The notes: generated by a model not told the origin, from the sequence alone. Positions 18,136 to 27,043 are shown, numbered from the stretch's first letter. The stretch: DNA of 64,000 nucleotides from Roseovarius lutimaris (GCF_900115165.1 NZ_FOVP01000004.1:1-64000); one strand, 5' to 3'. Numbers and translations are program-made.

Positions 18136-18176
18136 TTCTTGGCAAAACTACTCCGGGGGAGGCGCCGCTTGCGGCG
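18131..18176 (+). repeat. dispersed intergenic repeat element, copy A
   Basis: CCTTCTTCTTGGCAAAACTA, then CTCCGGGGGAGG and a short GC hairpin (CGCCGC tt GCGGCG, 18163-18176). It matches the minus-strand element at 30847-30895 in order and spacing: TTCTTCTgGC, A-rich run, CC(t/g)GGGGGAGG, hairpin. A weaker relative is at 27001-27032. Confidence 0.5.
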
Positions 18177-18209
18177 ACGGGGGCAGCGCCCCCTGTCACC
18201 CCTGCCGGA

Positions 18210-19475
18210 TCAGGCCCGCCCTTTCCACGGCACAAGCCAGCTTTCCGCCTTGCGCATCAGGATGTCGATACCATAGCCGATGATCCCGATCAGGATGATC
18301 CCCATGATCACGATATCGGTAAGCTGAAACCGGCTCGCGACCATGATCATCATGCCCGCGCCCTTTTCGGCGGCGACAAGCTCGGCGGCCACAACCGTGC
18401 CCCAACAGACCCCCATCGCGACACGTGCGCCGGTGAAGATCTCTGGCAGGCTGTTGGGCATGATCACATAGCGCATCAGCTGCCATTTGCTCGCCCCGAG
18501 GGAATAGGCCGCATGCACTTTGGAAATCGCCACGCCGGACACGCCCGCGCGCGCTGAAATGGTCATGATCCAGAGCGCCGCAAGAAACAGCAGGATGATC
18601 TTGCCGCTTTCACCGATCCCCGCCCAGATGATCACCAGCGGGATAAGGGCCAAAGGCGGCACCGGGCGCATGAATTCCACGATCGGATCGAACCAGCCGC
18701 GGAACCAGTCACTCAGCCCCATGGCATAGCCAAGCGGAATACCCACCAAAGCCCCAAGGGCAAACCCCACGACCACCCGGAACAGCGACCAGTAGAGATG
18801 CTCGAACAGGGTAAAGTTCTGATAGCCCTGCTCGGAGATTTCAGCGACCCGCGACACCACCGATTCCGGCGGCGGAAGCCAGATTGGCTCCATCTGCATG
18901 CCCTTGGAGGGCGCGAAATTCAACGACCCCTTGCTGGTGATCGCAACCGTGCCGTTGCTGACCTTGGCGGTGTCACCGGGGGCGACGGGCTGGCCATCAA
19001 TGGCCACAACCTTGGCGCCGTCCTTACGTTTTGCCTCATCGTTCTTGTCCATCAGCAATAGCTCTGAGCGCCAGGCGCCCACCGTGATGGAATCGTTCTT
19101 GGCAAAGCCATCGCCGGGCTCGATCTCGCGGTCGCTCACCTCTTCGCCGACCTTGAAGACGCGGGCGTAAACCGTGGCGTCATCGCGGCTGCCGTCGGGG
19201 GCCTCAAGCGTATAGACAAACTCGGTATCGCCGATGAACGGTCCTGGCGCATGGATCGGCACCCATTTGCTTCCGGTGAAGGCGCCCCAGAGCAAAAAGA
19301 TCGTCACAACCGAAATCACACTGGCCCACCGATCCGGCCGCACCGCGCTTTCATCGCCAAAGGTCACCGTCTTGAGCGAGGTGTAATCGTTCATTTGGCG
19401 GAACTTGCTGACGCCCTTGCGCACGGCGAAAAACGCGGCCACGAAAATGGCAACATAGATGATCAGAATGGTCAT
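18210..19475 (-). CDS. tauC: taurine ABC transporter permease TauC with N-terminal extension
   Basis: 421 residues, against about 280 for ordinary TauC. Residues 1-18 and 52-70 are membrane segments; 71-195 form a hydrophilic, probably periplasmic insert; standard permease sequence starts at about LPPPESVVSRV (residue ~203). The EAA-type loop that contacts the ATPase reads AAYSLGASKWQLMRYVIMPN. It overlaps tauB by 4 bp, so coupled. Substrate assigned from its neighbours (TauA-type binding protein, Tpa). The insert is unusual and of unknown role. Confidence 0.88.
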   Translation of the reverse strand: MTILIIYVAIFVAAFFAVRKGVSKFRQMNDYTSLKTVTFGDESAVRPDRWASVISVVTIFLLWGAFTGSKWVPIHAPGPFIGDTEFVYTLEAPDGSRDDATVYARVFKVGEEVSDREIEPGDGFAKNDSITVGAWRSELLLMDKNDEAKRKDGAKVVAIDGQPVAPGDTAKVSNGTVAITSKGSLNFAPSKGMQMEPIWLPPPESVVSRVAEISEQGYQNFTLFEHLYWSLFRVVVGFALGALVGIPLGYAMGLSDWFRGWFDPIVEFMRPVPPLALIPLVIIWAGIGESGKIILLFLAALWIMTISARAGVSGVAISKVHAAYSLGASKWQLMRYVIMPNSLPEIFTGARVAMGVCWGTVVAAELVAAEKGAGMMIMVASRFQLTDIVIMGIILIGIIGYGIDILMRKAESWLVPWKGRA

Positions 19476-20281
19476 GCCTCTGCCTCCTCGGTGCGGCCCA
19501 TGATCTCTTCTTCCATATCCCAGATCATCGACAGGATTTCTTCGCGCTTCGCCCCGAATTCAGGGTGTTTCTTCACTTCGCGCAGGTCTTGCCCGACGCC
19601 CATTTCGGCAAACGGCAGGCGGTATTCCTTGTGGATGCGCCCCGGCCGCGGCGCCATCACCAAAAGACGCTCTCCCAGCAACAGGGCCTCTTCAACCGAG
19701 TGGGTGATCAGGACGATCGTCTTGCCGGTCTCTTTCCAGAGCTTCAGAACCAGCCCCTGCATCTTTTCTCGGGTCAGCGCGTCAAGTGCGCCAAGCGGCT
19801 CGTCCATCAGGATCACGTCGGGATCATTGGCCAGACAGCGCGCCAGCGCCACCCGTTGCTGCATGCCGCCAGACAGCTCATAAACCGCTTTTTCCTTGAA
19901 ATCCTTAAGTCCGACGACATCCAGCAGGTGATCAACGTTACCGGCGTATTGGGCCTCGCGCTGTCCCTTCATGCGCGGGCCAAAGCTTACGTTTTCGCGC
20001 ACGCTCATCCATTCAAACAACGCGCCTTGCTGAAATACCATGCCACGCTCGGCATCCGGCCCGGTGACAAGGTGATCGTTCAGCGTGATCTGGCCTTCGG
20101 TCGGGGCAAGAAACCCGGCCAGAATATTCAATAGCGTGGTTTTGCCACAGCCCGACGGGCCAAGCACACTCATCAATTCGCCCGTCTTCAATTCAAGCGA
20201 GACATTCTGAAGGGCTTGCACATGCGAGCCATTCGGCAAGTCGAACCGCATCGAGATATTTTCGATGGAAAGTGTGGACAT
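19472..20281 (-). CDS. tauB: taurine ABC transporter ATP-binding protein TauB
   Basis: 269 residues from the ATG at 20281, preceded by a strong GGGGGTGGG; the upstream start at 20317 lacks a site. ABC ATPase of the nitrate/taurine group energising taurine uptake. Walker A GPSGCGKTT (about residues 42-50), Q-loop VFQQGALF, signature LSGGMQQR, Walker B VILMDEPLGALD and switch His in LITHSVEEA are all intact. Sits between tauA and tauC in one minus-strand operon. Confidence 0.92.
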   Translation of the reverse strand: MSTLSIENISMRFDLPNGSHVQALQNVSLELKTGELMSVLGPSGCGKTTLLNILAGFLAPTEGQITLNDHLVTGPDAERGMVFQQGALFEWMSVRENVSFGPRMKGQREAQYAGNVDHLLDVVGLKDFKEKAVYELSGGMQQRVALARCLANDPDVILMDEPLGALDALTREKMQGLVLKLWKETGKTIVLITHSVEEALLLGERLLVMAPRPGRIHKEYRLPFAEMGVGQDLREVKKHPEFGAKREEILSMIWDMEEEIMGRTEEAEA

Positions 20282-20319
20282 TCCCACCCCCTGTTTGTCA
20301 TTGGGATTGCTGCGCAAGA

Positions 20320-20342
20320 GCCCGCCCGCGGCACGGACGGGC
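20320..20342 (-). other. tauA-tauB intercistronic hairpin
   Basis: On the minus strand GCCCG...CGGGC (arms 20338-20342 and 20320-20324) with an inner CCG/CGG pairing, in the 86-bp gap after tauA. Such a stem could protect the tauA message or partly terminate, raising binding protein over membrane parts. No T-run follows. Confidence 0.4.
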
Positions 20343-20367
20343 CCCTGTCTGTCACATCGGGTGCGGT

Positions 20368-21366
20368 TTACATCCCGTTGGCTGATGCCAGCGGGCCGGT
20401 GTTGACGCTGTCTTCATAGGTGGCCAATGCCGAATCGATGCTACCTGACTCGACGAACACTTCGGCCACGCCTTTCATGAATTCCTGCGCGCCGCCGCCC
20501 AGCCATTTGGCTGTGAGCTGTTCTTCCACGCTGGGGAACACGAAGGTGTCGATGGTCGAGGCTGTCGCATCCAGATCCATGCCGCTATCCTTGGCAAGCA
20601 CCGGCAGCATTTTGTCGCGGTTGCTGCCGTCGTTCCACATGGCATTTGCATCTGCGGTCACTTTCAGGAACTTGGCCACCAGATCGGGGTTTTCCGCAAC
20701 AAAGCCGGCCGGGGCGCTTGTCACGTCAAAAACCAGAATACCAAGCGCTTCTTTTTCGGCGCCGGTCAAAAGGACATTGCCGTGCTCTTTCGCGCGCCGC
20801 AGGCTTCCGCCCCAACCACAGAACATGTCGATAGCGCCCTGTGCAATCGCTGCTGCACCCTCTGGCGGGGCCATGTTCACCACGTCCATGCTGGCGATAT
20901 CCACGCCGAAATGGCTCATCTGCTTGAGGAAACCGTAATGCGCGGCGGTGCCAAGCGGCACAGCCACTTTCTTGCCGGCAAGCTCGCCCGCGTTGGTTTT
21001 GTCGATTTCAAGCGCCTCGGCAACGACGCAGTTGTCGTTTTCGGCATAGGACACGGCCACATCAAGCACCTGAATATCCTGACCCGCACTTGCGGCCACG
21101 ACGAAGGGCGGCACGCCCTGGCTGACCGAAAGATGCACATCGCCGCTGGCCATGGCCGCGCTCATCGCGGTGCCGGTGTCAAAGGCACGCCAGTTGACCT
21201 TGACGCCCATCTCTTCGTCATAAGTGCCCATTTCCTTGGCATATTGGAACGGCATCGGCCATTCGAGGAAATACCCCACGGTGATTTCCTGCGCTGTCGC
21301 GGCGCCGGCACTGACCGCGAAGGCGGCACCGGCCACGGCCGTCATCAGCTTTGATTTCAATTTCAT
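20368..21366 (-). CDS. tauA: taurine ABC transporter substrate-binding protein TauA
   Basis: 332 residues. Periplasmic binding protein; signal peptide of ~25 residues (ends GAATAQ). The mature start EITVGYFLEWPMPFQYAK and VAVPLGTAAHYGFL and GAIDMFCGWGGSL are typical of the TauA/SsuA group in roseobacters. First gene of tauABC. The taurine assignment leans on the divergent aminotransferase gene tpa; other sulfonates are possible. Confidence 0.9.
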   Translation of the reverse strand: MKLKSKLMTAVAGAAFAVSAGAATAQEITVGYFLEWPMPFQYAKEMGTYDEEMGVKVNWRAFDTGTAMSAAMASGDVHLSVSQGVPPFVVAASAGQDIQVLDVAVSYAENDNCVVAEALEIDKTNAGELAGKKVAVPLGTAAHYGFLKQMSHFGVDIASMDVVNMAPPEGAAAIAQGAIDMFCGWGGSLRRAKEHGNVLLTGAEKEALGILVFDVTSAPAGFVAENPDLVAKFLKVTADANAMWNDGSNRDKMLPVLAKDSGMDLDATASTIDTFVFPSVEEQLTAKWLGGGAQEFMKGVAEVFVESGSIDSALATYEDSVNTGPLASANGM

Positions 21367-21793
21367 ATCGTTTTTCTCCCGTTGATTACATTACTTTTTA
21401 TACCTGAAACCGCACTTTTCGGCGGCTTTTGATGCGTCCGGCCCTGATCAGTTGAGCCCAGATGACGACAGGCATCGTCACAGAGTGAACCCGATCCAAC
21501 AGAACCGATCAACGCAATAATAGCAGACCTAAGGTCATTTCAGCATATCCGAAAAGAAGTTTTTGGATTGCCTCAAAGCTGGCAATTTGCCGCTAGTTGC
21601 GATAAAATCCCATTATTTGCCAATGCATTAGACACAAAACTCAGGGCCAGAACAGATTTTTGGCCTTAAATATTGACTTCTTCTGGCCCTATCCGCACGT
21701 GGCATTTCCCGGCTGATATAAAGCCAGAACCAATATGGACAGTGACCACAGGCCCGCGCGTTGCGCCGGGCCTCAACCCGATGGAGCATCAAG
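21367..21793. promoter_or_regulatory. shared tauA/tpa control region with candidate TauR operator
   Basis: 427-bp divergent intergenic stretch, AT-richer than the genes. It holds a perfect 9-bp inverted repeat, GGGCCAGAA at 21644-21652 and TTCTGGCCC at 21681-21689, and two direct-repeat-like boxes, TTGGCCTTAA (21660-21669) and CTGGCCCTAT (21683-21692), 23 bp apart. Known TauR (MocR family) sites in Rhodobacter are direct repeats close to CTGGACYTAA, so these boxes are good operator candidates on the tpa side. SD GGAG at 21783-21786 serves tpa. No tauR gene is in the window, and no other coding potential was seen. Confidence 0.6.
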
Positions 21794-23191
21794 ATGGACG
21801 GCAAACTTTTCGACAATGATATCTCTCGCGTGGTCGAGGCCGACCGCGCCCATGTCTGGCATCACCTTATTCAGCACGCCCCCTGGACCGGCGAGGCCCC
21901 CAAGGGCGACCCGCGCATCATCGTCGAGGGGCGCGGCATGCGGGTCTGGGATCAAAAGGGCAAAGAGCACCTTGATGGCGTTTCGGGCGGGGTCTGGACC
22001 GTCAATGTCGGCTATGGTCGCGAACGGATTGCCAATGCGGTGCGCGATCAGCTGATCAAGCTGCCGTATTTCGCGGGCTCTGCCGGCTCGATCCCCGGCG
22101 CGATGTTCTCCGAGCGGCTGATTGCGAAAATGCCGGGTCTGACACGGGTGTATTATACCAACTCTGGCTCCGAGGCGAATGAGAAGGCGTTCAAGATGGT
22201 GCGCCAGATCGCGCATAAGCGCTATGGCGGCAAGAAACACAAGATCCTCTATCGTGAGCGCGATTATCACGGCACCACAATCGCCTGTCTTTCGGCCGGC
22301 GGCCAGGACGAGCGCAACGCGGAATATGGCCCCTACACTCCCGGTTTCGTGCGGGTGCCGCATTGCCTTGAATACCGCGCGCAATGGGATCTGGAAGGCG
22401 AAGATTACGGCATCGCCGCCGCCAACGCGATTGAAGAGGTGATCCTGCGCGAGGGGCCCGATACCGTCGGCGCGCTCTGTCTTGAGCCGGTAACCGCCGG
22501 TGGCGGCGTGATCGTTCCGCCCAAGGGCTATTGGCCGCGCGTTCAGGAAATCTGCCGCAAGTATGACATCCTGCTGCATATCGACGAGGTCGTCTGTGGC
22601 GTCGGGCGCACCGGCACATGGTTCGGCTATCAGCATTACGGCATCGAGCCCGATTTCGTGACCATGGCCAAGGGTGTCGCCTCTGGCTATGCCGCCATCG
22701 CCTGCTGCGTGACCTCAGAGCGCGTGTTCGACATGTTCCGCGACGATGCCACCGACCCGATGAGCTATTTCCGCGATATCTCGACCTTTGGCGGCTGTAC
22801 GGCGGGCCCGGCGGCGGCGCTGGAAAACCTCTCGATCATCGAAGAAGAGGGTCTGTTGGACAACACCGTGGCGATGGGCGACTATATGCTCGATCAGTTG
22901 CGCGCGCTTCAGGACAAGCACGCGGTGATCGGCGAGGTGCGCGGCAAGGGCCTGTTCCTTGGCGCCGAACTTGTCAGCGACCGCACCAGCAAAGAGCCCA
23001 CCCCCGAGAAACAGGTTCAGGCGGTTGTGGCCGATTGCATGGCCCAGGGCGTGATCATCGGCGCGACCAACCGCTCTGTTCCCGGCTTTAACAACACCCT
23101 GTGTTACTCGCCGGCCTTGATCGCGACCAAGGACGATATCAATCAGATCATCTCGGCCACCGACGCGGCACTGACCCGCGTGTTCGGCTAG
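21794..23191 (+). CDS. tpa: taurine--pyruvate aminotransferase
   Basis: 465 residues. PLP class-III aminotransferase converting taurine plus pyruvate to sulfoacetaldehyde and alanine in the cytosol. Seen: SGSEANEKAF (about 125-134), YHGTT (158-162), Asp264 in HIDEVVCGVGRTG and the PLP Lys293 in MAKGVASGY. Start ATG 21794 has GGAG 8-11 bp upstream; a start at 21761 is not needed. Divergent from tauABC, the arrangement of roseobacter taurine clusters. The later genes xsc and pta are not in the window. Other beta-alanine/omega-amino acid specificity is the main alternative. Confidence 0.87.
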   Translation: MDGKLFDNDISRVVEADRAHVWHHLIQHAPWTGEAPKGDPRIIVEGRGMRVWDQKGKEHLDGVSGGVWTVNVGYGRERIANAVRDQLIKLPYFAGSAGSIPGAMFSERLIAKMPGLTRVYYTNSGSEANEKAFKMVRQIAHKRYGGKKHKILYRERDYHGTTIACLSAGGQDERNAEYGPYTPGFVRVPHCLEYRAQWDLEGEDYGIAAANAIEEVILREGPDTVGALCLEPVTAGGGVIVPPKGYWPRVQEICRKYDILLHIDEVVCGVGRTGTWFGYQHYGIEPDFVTMAKGVASGYAAIACCVTSERVFDMFRDDATDPMSYFRDISTFGGCTAGPAAALENLSIIEEEGLLDNTVAMGDYMLDQLRALQDKHAVIGEVRGKGLFLGAELVSDRTSKEPTPEKQVQAVVADCMAQGVIIGATNRSVPGFNNTLCYSPALIATKDDINQIISATDAALTRVFG

Positions 23192-23219
23192 GCAAGACGA
23201 CCTCTCTTTTCCTGACTGA

Positions 23220-23251
23220 CCCCGGCACCTTGATCTGTGCCGGGGTTTTTT
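23220..23251 (+). terminator. rho-independent terminator after tpa
   Basis: CCCCGGCAC (23220-23228), loop, GTGCCGGGG (23237-23245), then TTTTTT (23246-23251). Perfect 9-bp stem with T-run. It also lies between tpa and the convergent LysE gene. Confidence 0.92.
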
Positions 23252-23269
23252 CATGTCCCGCTGGTGCCC

Positions 23270-23860
23270 CTAGGCAAGCGCCATCCAGATCGCCACCCCG
23301 GCAAGCATCGCCGCCAGCCCCCGGTTCAGCAAAACCGCCTGATCAGGGTGCGACCAAAGACGCGTAAGCCACCTGCCAAGCGCGGCCCAAAGGGCAAAGG
23401 CCAGCATGTTGTTGAGGGTAAACACCGTCGCGACCCCAAACACACCAAGACCGGGGGCCACGCTGAATTGGGTGAACATCAGCGCGATGATCACATAGGC
23501 CTTGGGGTTGAACAGCAAAAGCACCATGCCGCCGCCAAACCCCATCGGCCGCGCGGCCCGCATGTCACCGCCCTGCATTGCCCCGGCGCGCCAGAGCCCA
23601 AGCGCAAGCCACATCACATAGCCCGCGCCAATGATCTGAAGCGCCTGCGCCACCGCGGGCGCGCCCCGCATCGCGACACCAAAGCCAAGCCCGATCGCCA
23701 GCGTCACCGCCCATGTCGCAATGTGATAGCCAAAGCTCGCAGGCCATGTCGCCGCAACACCGAACCGCGCGCCCATGGCGGCAAAGATCATGTTGCCCGG
23801 CCCCGGACTATAGGCCAGCGGCAACAAAAAGATCAGCAAGGCAGAAATCGCAGGCCCCAT
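23270..23860 (-). CDS. LysE/RhtB-family amino-acid exporter
   Basis: 196 residues from ATG 23860, which follows a near-perfect AAAAGGAGGG site; upstream in-frame codons are out of the coding region. About six transmembrane segments, with the family motif AYSPGPGNMIFAAMGARFG at residues ~16-34 after TM1 and LFNPKAYVI near the middle. Inner-membrane exporter of amino acids or their derivatives; substrate unknown. Stands alone between the tpa terminator and the decarboxylase gene. Confidence 0.9.
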   Translation of the reverse strand: MGPAISALLIFLLPLAYSPGPGNMIFAAMGARFGVAATWPASFGYHIATWAVTLAIGLGFGVAMRGAPAVAQALQIIGAGYVMWLALGLWRAGAMQGGDMRAARPMGFGGGMVLLLFNPKAYVIIALMFTQFSVAPGLGVFGVATVFTLNNMLAFALWAALGRWLTRLWSHPDQAVLLNRGLAAMLAGVAIWMALA

Positions 23861-23999
23861 GACAGCCCTCCTTTTGCCAGCAAGAGTTACCGCAATCGCG
23901 CCGCCACGCGACCCGTTTCCTGCGCAAAGCAAAGCCCGGGCTGTGACACCCGGGCCGCCAAAACCGAGACGCGCATGCAAAAGCGCGGCGAGGGTCGCC

Positions 24000-25184
24000 C
24001 TAGATCACCACAACCTCAAGCGGCGGGAAACCGTTGAACCCAACCGAGGAATAGCTTGACGTATAGGCACCACAGTTGCGGATGATGATCCGGTCGCCGG
24101 ACTGAAGCCCAAGCGGCATCGCAACCGGGCGCTTTTCGTAAAGCACATCGGCACTGTCACAGGACGGGCCCGCAAGAATGCAGGGGCCGGTTGCCTCATG
24201 CTCGCGCTCTGTGAGAAACTGATAGCGGATCGCCTCGTCCATGGTTTCGGCAAGACCCGAGAATTTGCCGATATCAAGATAAACCCAACGACAGATGTCA
24301 TCCTCGGATTTGCGGCTTACCAAAAGCACTTCGGCGGCGATCATGCCGGCCTCGGCGACCATGCCGCGACCGGGCTCTGCCATCACGCGGGTGGCCCCGG
24401 GAAAGCGCGGTTCGACCATCGCCATGACCTGTGCGGCATAGACCTGCGGTGCTTCGATCTCTTCGCCGTAAAACGCCGGGAAACCGCCACCGATATTGAC
24501 CATGCTCAGGTCAAAACCGGCTGCGCGGGCCTCGGCCCAGACACCTGCGACCTGATCCAGCGTTTCGCGCCACATTTCGGCGCGGCGGGTCTGGCTTCCG
24601 ACATGGAACGACAGGCCAACCGGCTTGAGGCCAAGATCGCGGGCACGGCCCATCAGGTCGCCCGCCATTTCGGGCGCACAGCCAAACTTGCGGCTCAGCG
24701 GCCAGTCGGCGCCGGTCGCGCCGACCAGAAGGCGGATATAAACCTCTGCGCCGGGCGCATGGGTCGCGATCTTTTCAAGCTCCATCTCGCTATCGGCGGC
24801 AAACAGGGTGATGCCTGCGCTATGGGCAAAGGCGATGTCGCTGGCGCGTTTCACGGTATTGCCGAACGAGATGTGATCGGGATGCGCGCCAAGACTCAGG
24901 CAAAGCTCGATCTCACCACGCGAGGCCGCATCAAAGTGGCTGCCTTCTGCGATCAGCAGTTCGATGATTTCGCGGGTCGGGTTTGCCTTGACTGCATAGT
25001 GAATGTCGGCCCGGCCAAGACCGGCCTTGAGCGCGCGATACTGGCGCGCAACCGTGTCACGGTGAACCACCAGCGTCGGGTGATCAAATGACGTGCGTCG
25101 GATGTAATCGACGATCACGGATGAGGTATCGAAAGGTGCAAATACGGCATCGCCGCCCGCAAGGGGGTTCACGTAAGCGTTCAT
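24000..25184 (-). CDS. type III PLP-dependent decarboxylase (ornithine/lysine decarboxylase family)
   Basis: 394 residues from ATG 25184, with GGAG at proper distance. Eukaryotic-like, alanine-racemase-fold basic amino-acid decarboxylase that makes putrescine or cadaverine. PLP Lys66 in YAVKANP, the His of SFHVGSQ, the phosphate-binding GGGFP, EPGRGMVAEAG and the dimer-partner Cys in GPSCDSADV (near residue 345) are intact. Homologues in Rhodobacterales act on ornithine and/or lysine, which I cannot separate here. It has a structured-looking leader (see 25185-25330). A polyamine-type importer lies at the far end of the window. Confidence 0.9.
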   Translation of the reverse strand: MNAYVNPLAGGDAVFAPFDTSSVIVDYIRRTSFDHPTLVVHRDTVARQYRALKAGLGRADIHYAVKANPTREIIELLIAEGSHFDAASRGEIELCLSLGAHPDHISFGNTVKRASDIAFAHSAGITLFAADSEMELEKIATHAPGAEVYIRLLVGATGADWPLSRKFGCAPEMAGDLMGRARDLGLKPVGLSFHVGSQTRRAEMWRETLDQVAGVWAEARAAGFDLSMVNIGGGFPAFYGEEIEAPQVYAAQVMAMVEPRFPGATRVMAEPGRGMVAEAGMIAAEVLLVSRKSEDDICRWVYLDIGKFSGLAETMDEAIRYQFLTEREHEATGPCILAGPSCDSADVLYEKRPVAMPLGLQSGDRIIIRNCGAYTSSYSSVGFNGFPPLEVVVI

Positions 25185-25330
25185 GGTCATCTCCAATCAG
25201 ACCCGGGCTTTCACCCGACCAGTTCATAACAGGAGACGTTACCGTCGCTACGTAAACACGGGTGGCGGGGCCACCGGCCAGAGGCGCGTGCGTTGGCGTC
25301 TATGAATCGCATTTAGGGCGGTGATTGAGT
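25185..25330 (-). promoter_or_regulatory. leader region of the decarboxylase gene with two GC hairpins
   Basis: Reading on the minus strand there is a perfect 6-bp stem GGTGGC/GCCACC (25261-25275) and, next to the ribosome-binding site, a CGGG(TGAAAG)CCCG stem (about 25202-25215). Alphaproteobacterial ornithine decarboxylase genes can have a conserved speF leader RNA; I cannot confirm a match by eye. Confidence 0.3.
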
Positions 25331-25390
25331 CGGCGCAACAATTTTTATCCCGTGCAGCCAAATTTTTCAAATCGGCGGCAATGAGGCATG

Positions 25391-25418
25391 AAAAAACCCG
25401 GGCATTTCGGCCCGGGTT
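25391..25418 (-). terminator. rho-independent terminator of trcR
   Basis: On the minus strand AACCCGGG, an 8-nt loop and CCCGGGTT run into TTTTTT (arms 25411-25418 and 25395-25402; T-run 25391-25396). It lies 30 bp beyond the stop of the DUF1013 gene. Confidence 0.9.
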
Positions 25419-25447
25419 CTATCGTTTTGCCAAGGCTATGCGCCAGT

Positions 25448-26206
25448 TCAGCGGCTTTCGCCCTCGTCCTCATCGTCGTCATCCGACGCATCGGGCAAGT
25501 TGAAAAGGCTTTCGGCATCATATGTCTTTTCGCGCTCTTCCGGCTGGTAGTCCTGACCAAGTGTAAAGCTTTCAAGACCCTCGATCGCGGTCGGAATCTT
25601 GGGCTCGGCGTCCATGCCAAGGCTCTGCTCGGTGCTCAACAGCTTGCGACGTTCGTCATCGCTCATCGCGGCGCCTTCGCGGGCCTTCTTGGCGCTGGCC
25701 TTCTGCACGGCGGCATCAAGCTCGGATTGCTTGCACAGCCCAAGCGCCACCGGGTCGATCGGCTGAATATTGGCGATGTTCCAGTGGGTCCGCTCGCGAA
25801 TCGCCTGAATGGTCGGTTTGGTCGTGCCGACAAGGCGCGAAATCTGGCTGTCGGCCAGCTCGGGATGGAACTTGACCAGCCACAAAATCGACGCCGGGCG
25901 ATCCTGGCGCTTGGACAGCGGGGTATAGCGCGGCCCACGGCGCTTTTCCTCGCCCTGCGCGGCGGCGTTGAACTTGAGCTTGAGTTTATGCAGCGGGTTT
26001 TTCTGCCCCGCTTCAATCTCTTCCTCTGTAAGCTGATTGTTGGCGACCGGGTCAAACCCCTTCACGCCTGCGGCCACATCGCCATCGGCAATGCCCTGCA
26101 CTTCAAGCTCGTGCAACCCGCAGAAATCCGCGATCTGCTTGAAATTCAGCGTCGTGTTATCCACCAGCCATACGGCGGTGGCCTTGGCCATGATTGGTTT
26201 AGACAT
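25448..26206 (-). CDS. trcR: DUF1013 family cell-cycle transcriptional regulator (TrcR type)
   Basis: 252 residues. DUF1013 proteins are found across alphaproteobacteria; the Caulobacter member has been named TrcR, a cell-cycle regulator. The N-terminal half has helix-turn-helix-like stretches (FKQIADFCGLHELEVQGIA; ADSQISRLVGTTKPTIQAI), the middle is Lys/Arg-rich and the tail is very acidic (DASDDDDEDEGE), a pattern often seen where a protein binds RNA polymerase or DNA. Monocistronic, with its own terminator. Family firm; function by homology. Confidence 0.88.
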   Translation of the reverse strand: MSKPIMAKATAVWLVDNTTLNFKQIADFCGLHELEVQGIADGDVAAGVKGFDPVANNQLTEEEIEAGQKNPLHKLKLKFNAAAQGEEKRRGPRYTPLSKRQDRPASILWLVKFHPELADSQISRLVGTTKPTIQAIRERTHWNIANIQPIDPVALGLCKQSELDAAVQKASAKKAREGAAMSDDERRKLLSTEQSLGMDAEPKIPTAIEGLESFTLGQDYQPEEREKTYDAESLFNLPDASDDDDEDEGESR

Positions 26207-26323
26207 CTCAGGTCTCCTTCACGCAAATCTTTCCCGTCGCCTGGAGGGGCGGTTCCGGTCTAGGCCGGAACGGGTTTCCATTGTCGGGGAACTTGAGGGG
26301 TATATACTGGCCTCTGACGCAAA

Positions 26324-26974
26324 ATGAAAGTCCAAAGAATGCCGGTGATCCTGCTTGTCCTGTTCAGCCTGCTCAGCCTGCCCGCATTGGCACAATCGGA
26401 TCGCGCCGGAGAGTTTGACTATTACGTCCTCTCGCTCAGCTGGTCGCCGACATGGTGCGCGCTTGAAGGCGATGCGCGCCGCTCTCCGCAATGCGATGAG
26501 GCGCGTGATCACGGCTGGGTGCTGCACGGGCTCTGGCCGCAATATCATCGCGGCTTTCCCGCCCACTGCCAAACCGCCGAACGCCCGCCCTCGCGCCAGA
26601 TGACAAACGCCATGGCCGACATCATGGGCACCTCGGGGCTGGCCTGGTATCAATGGAAAAAGCACGGTGCCTGCACCGGGCTTTCGGGGCCGGATTACTA
26701 TGCGCTGGCGCGCCAAGCCTATGACAGCGTCACCCGCCCGCCGGTCTTTCGCAACCTCTCGAAACCGGTAAAACTGCCCGCCTCTGTGATCGAAGAGGCC
26801 TTCCTCAAGGCCAATCCGGGGCTGGAGCCGGATATGCTGACCATCACCTGCCGCGAGGGCCGCATTCAAGAGGCGCGGCTTTGCCTCTCCAAAGACCTCA
26901 CCCCGGTGCCCTGCGGGCGCGACGTGGTGCGCGATTGCCGCAAGAAAGATGCGCTTTTCGATCCGGTCAGGTAA
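26324..26974 (+). CDS. ribonuclease T2 family protein
   Basis: 216 residues. Exported acid-type RNase; signal peptide in the first ~23 residues (ends LPALAQ). Both catalytic segments are intact: CAS I HGLWPQY (about 68-74) and CAS II WKKHGAC (about 111-117). Several Cys are placed for disulfides. Start either ATG 26324 or ATG 26339; neither has a clear SD. Divergent from trcR. Likely nutrient scavenging in the periplasm or medium, by analogy to E. coli RNase I. Confidence 0.92.
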   Translation: MKVQRMPVILLVLFSLLSLPALAQSDRAGEFDYYVLSLSWSPTWCALEGDARRSPQCDEARDHGWVLHGLWPQYHRGFPAHCQTAERPPSRQMTNAMADIMGTSGLAWYQWKKHGACTGLSGPDYYALARQAYDSVTRPPVFRNLSKPVKLPASVIEEAFLKANPGLEPDMLTITCREGRIQEARLCLSKDLTPVPCGRDVVRDCRKKDALFDPVR

Positions 26975-27000
26975 CATTTCAGGCAGGCGTCGCCCCTGAC

Positions 27001-27032
27001 TTTCATCTTTCCAAAAATACTCAAAATCCCGC
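27001..27032 (+). repeat. dispersed intergenic repeat element, degenerate copy B
   Basis: TTTCATCTTTCCAAAAATAC followed by TCAAAATCCCGC. It shares the TTTC.TCT..CCAAAAATA core with the copies at 18131-18176 and 30847-30895 but lacks the GGGGGAGG-hairpin part. It lies between two convergent genes. Confidence 0.4.
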
Positions 27033-27043
27033 GCTCCCCGCGC

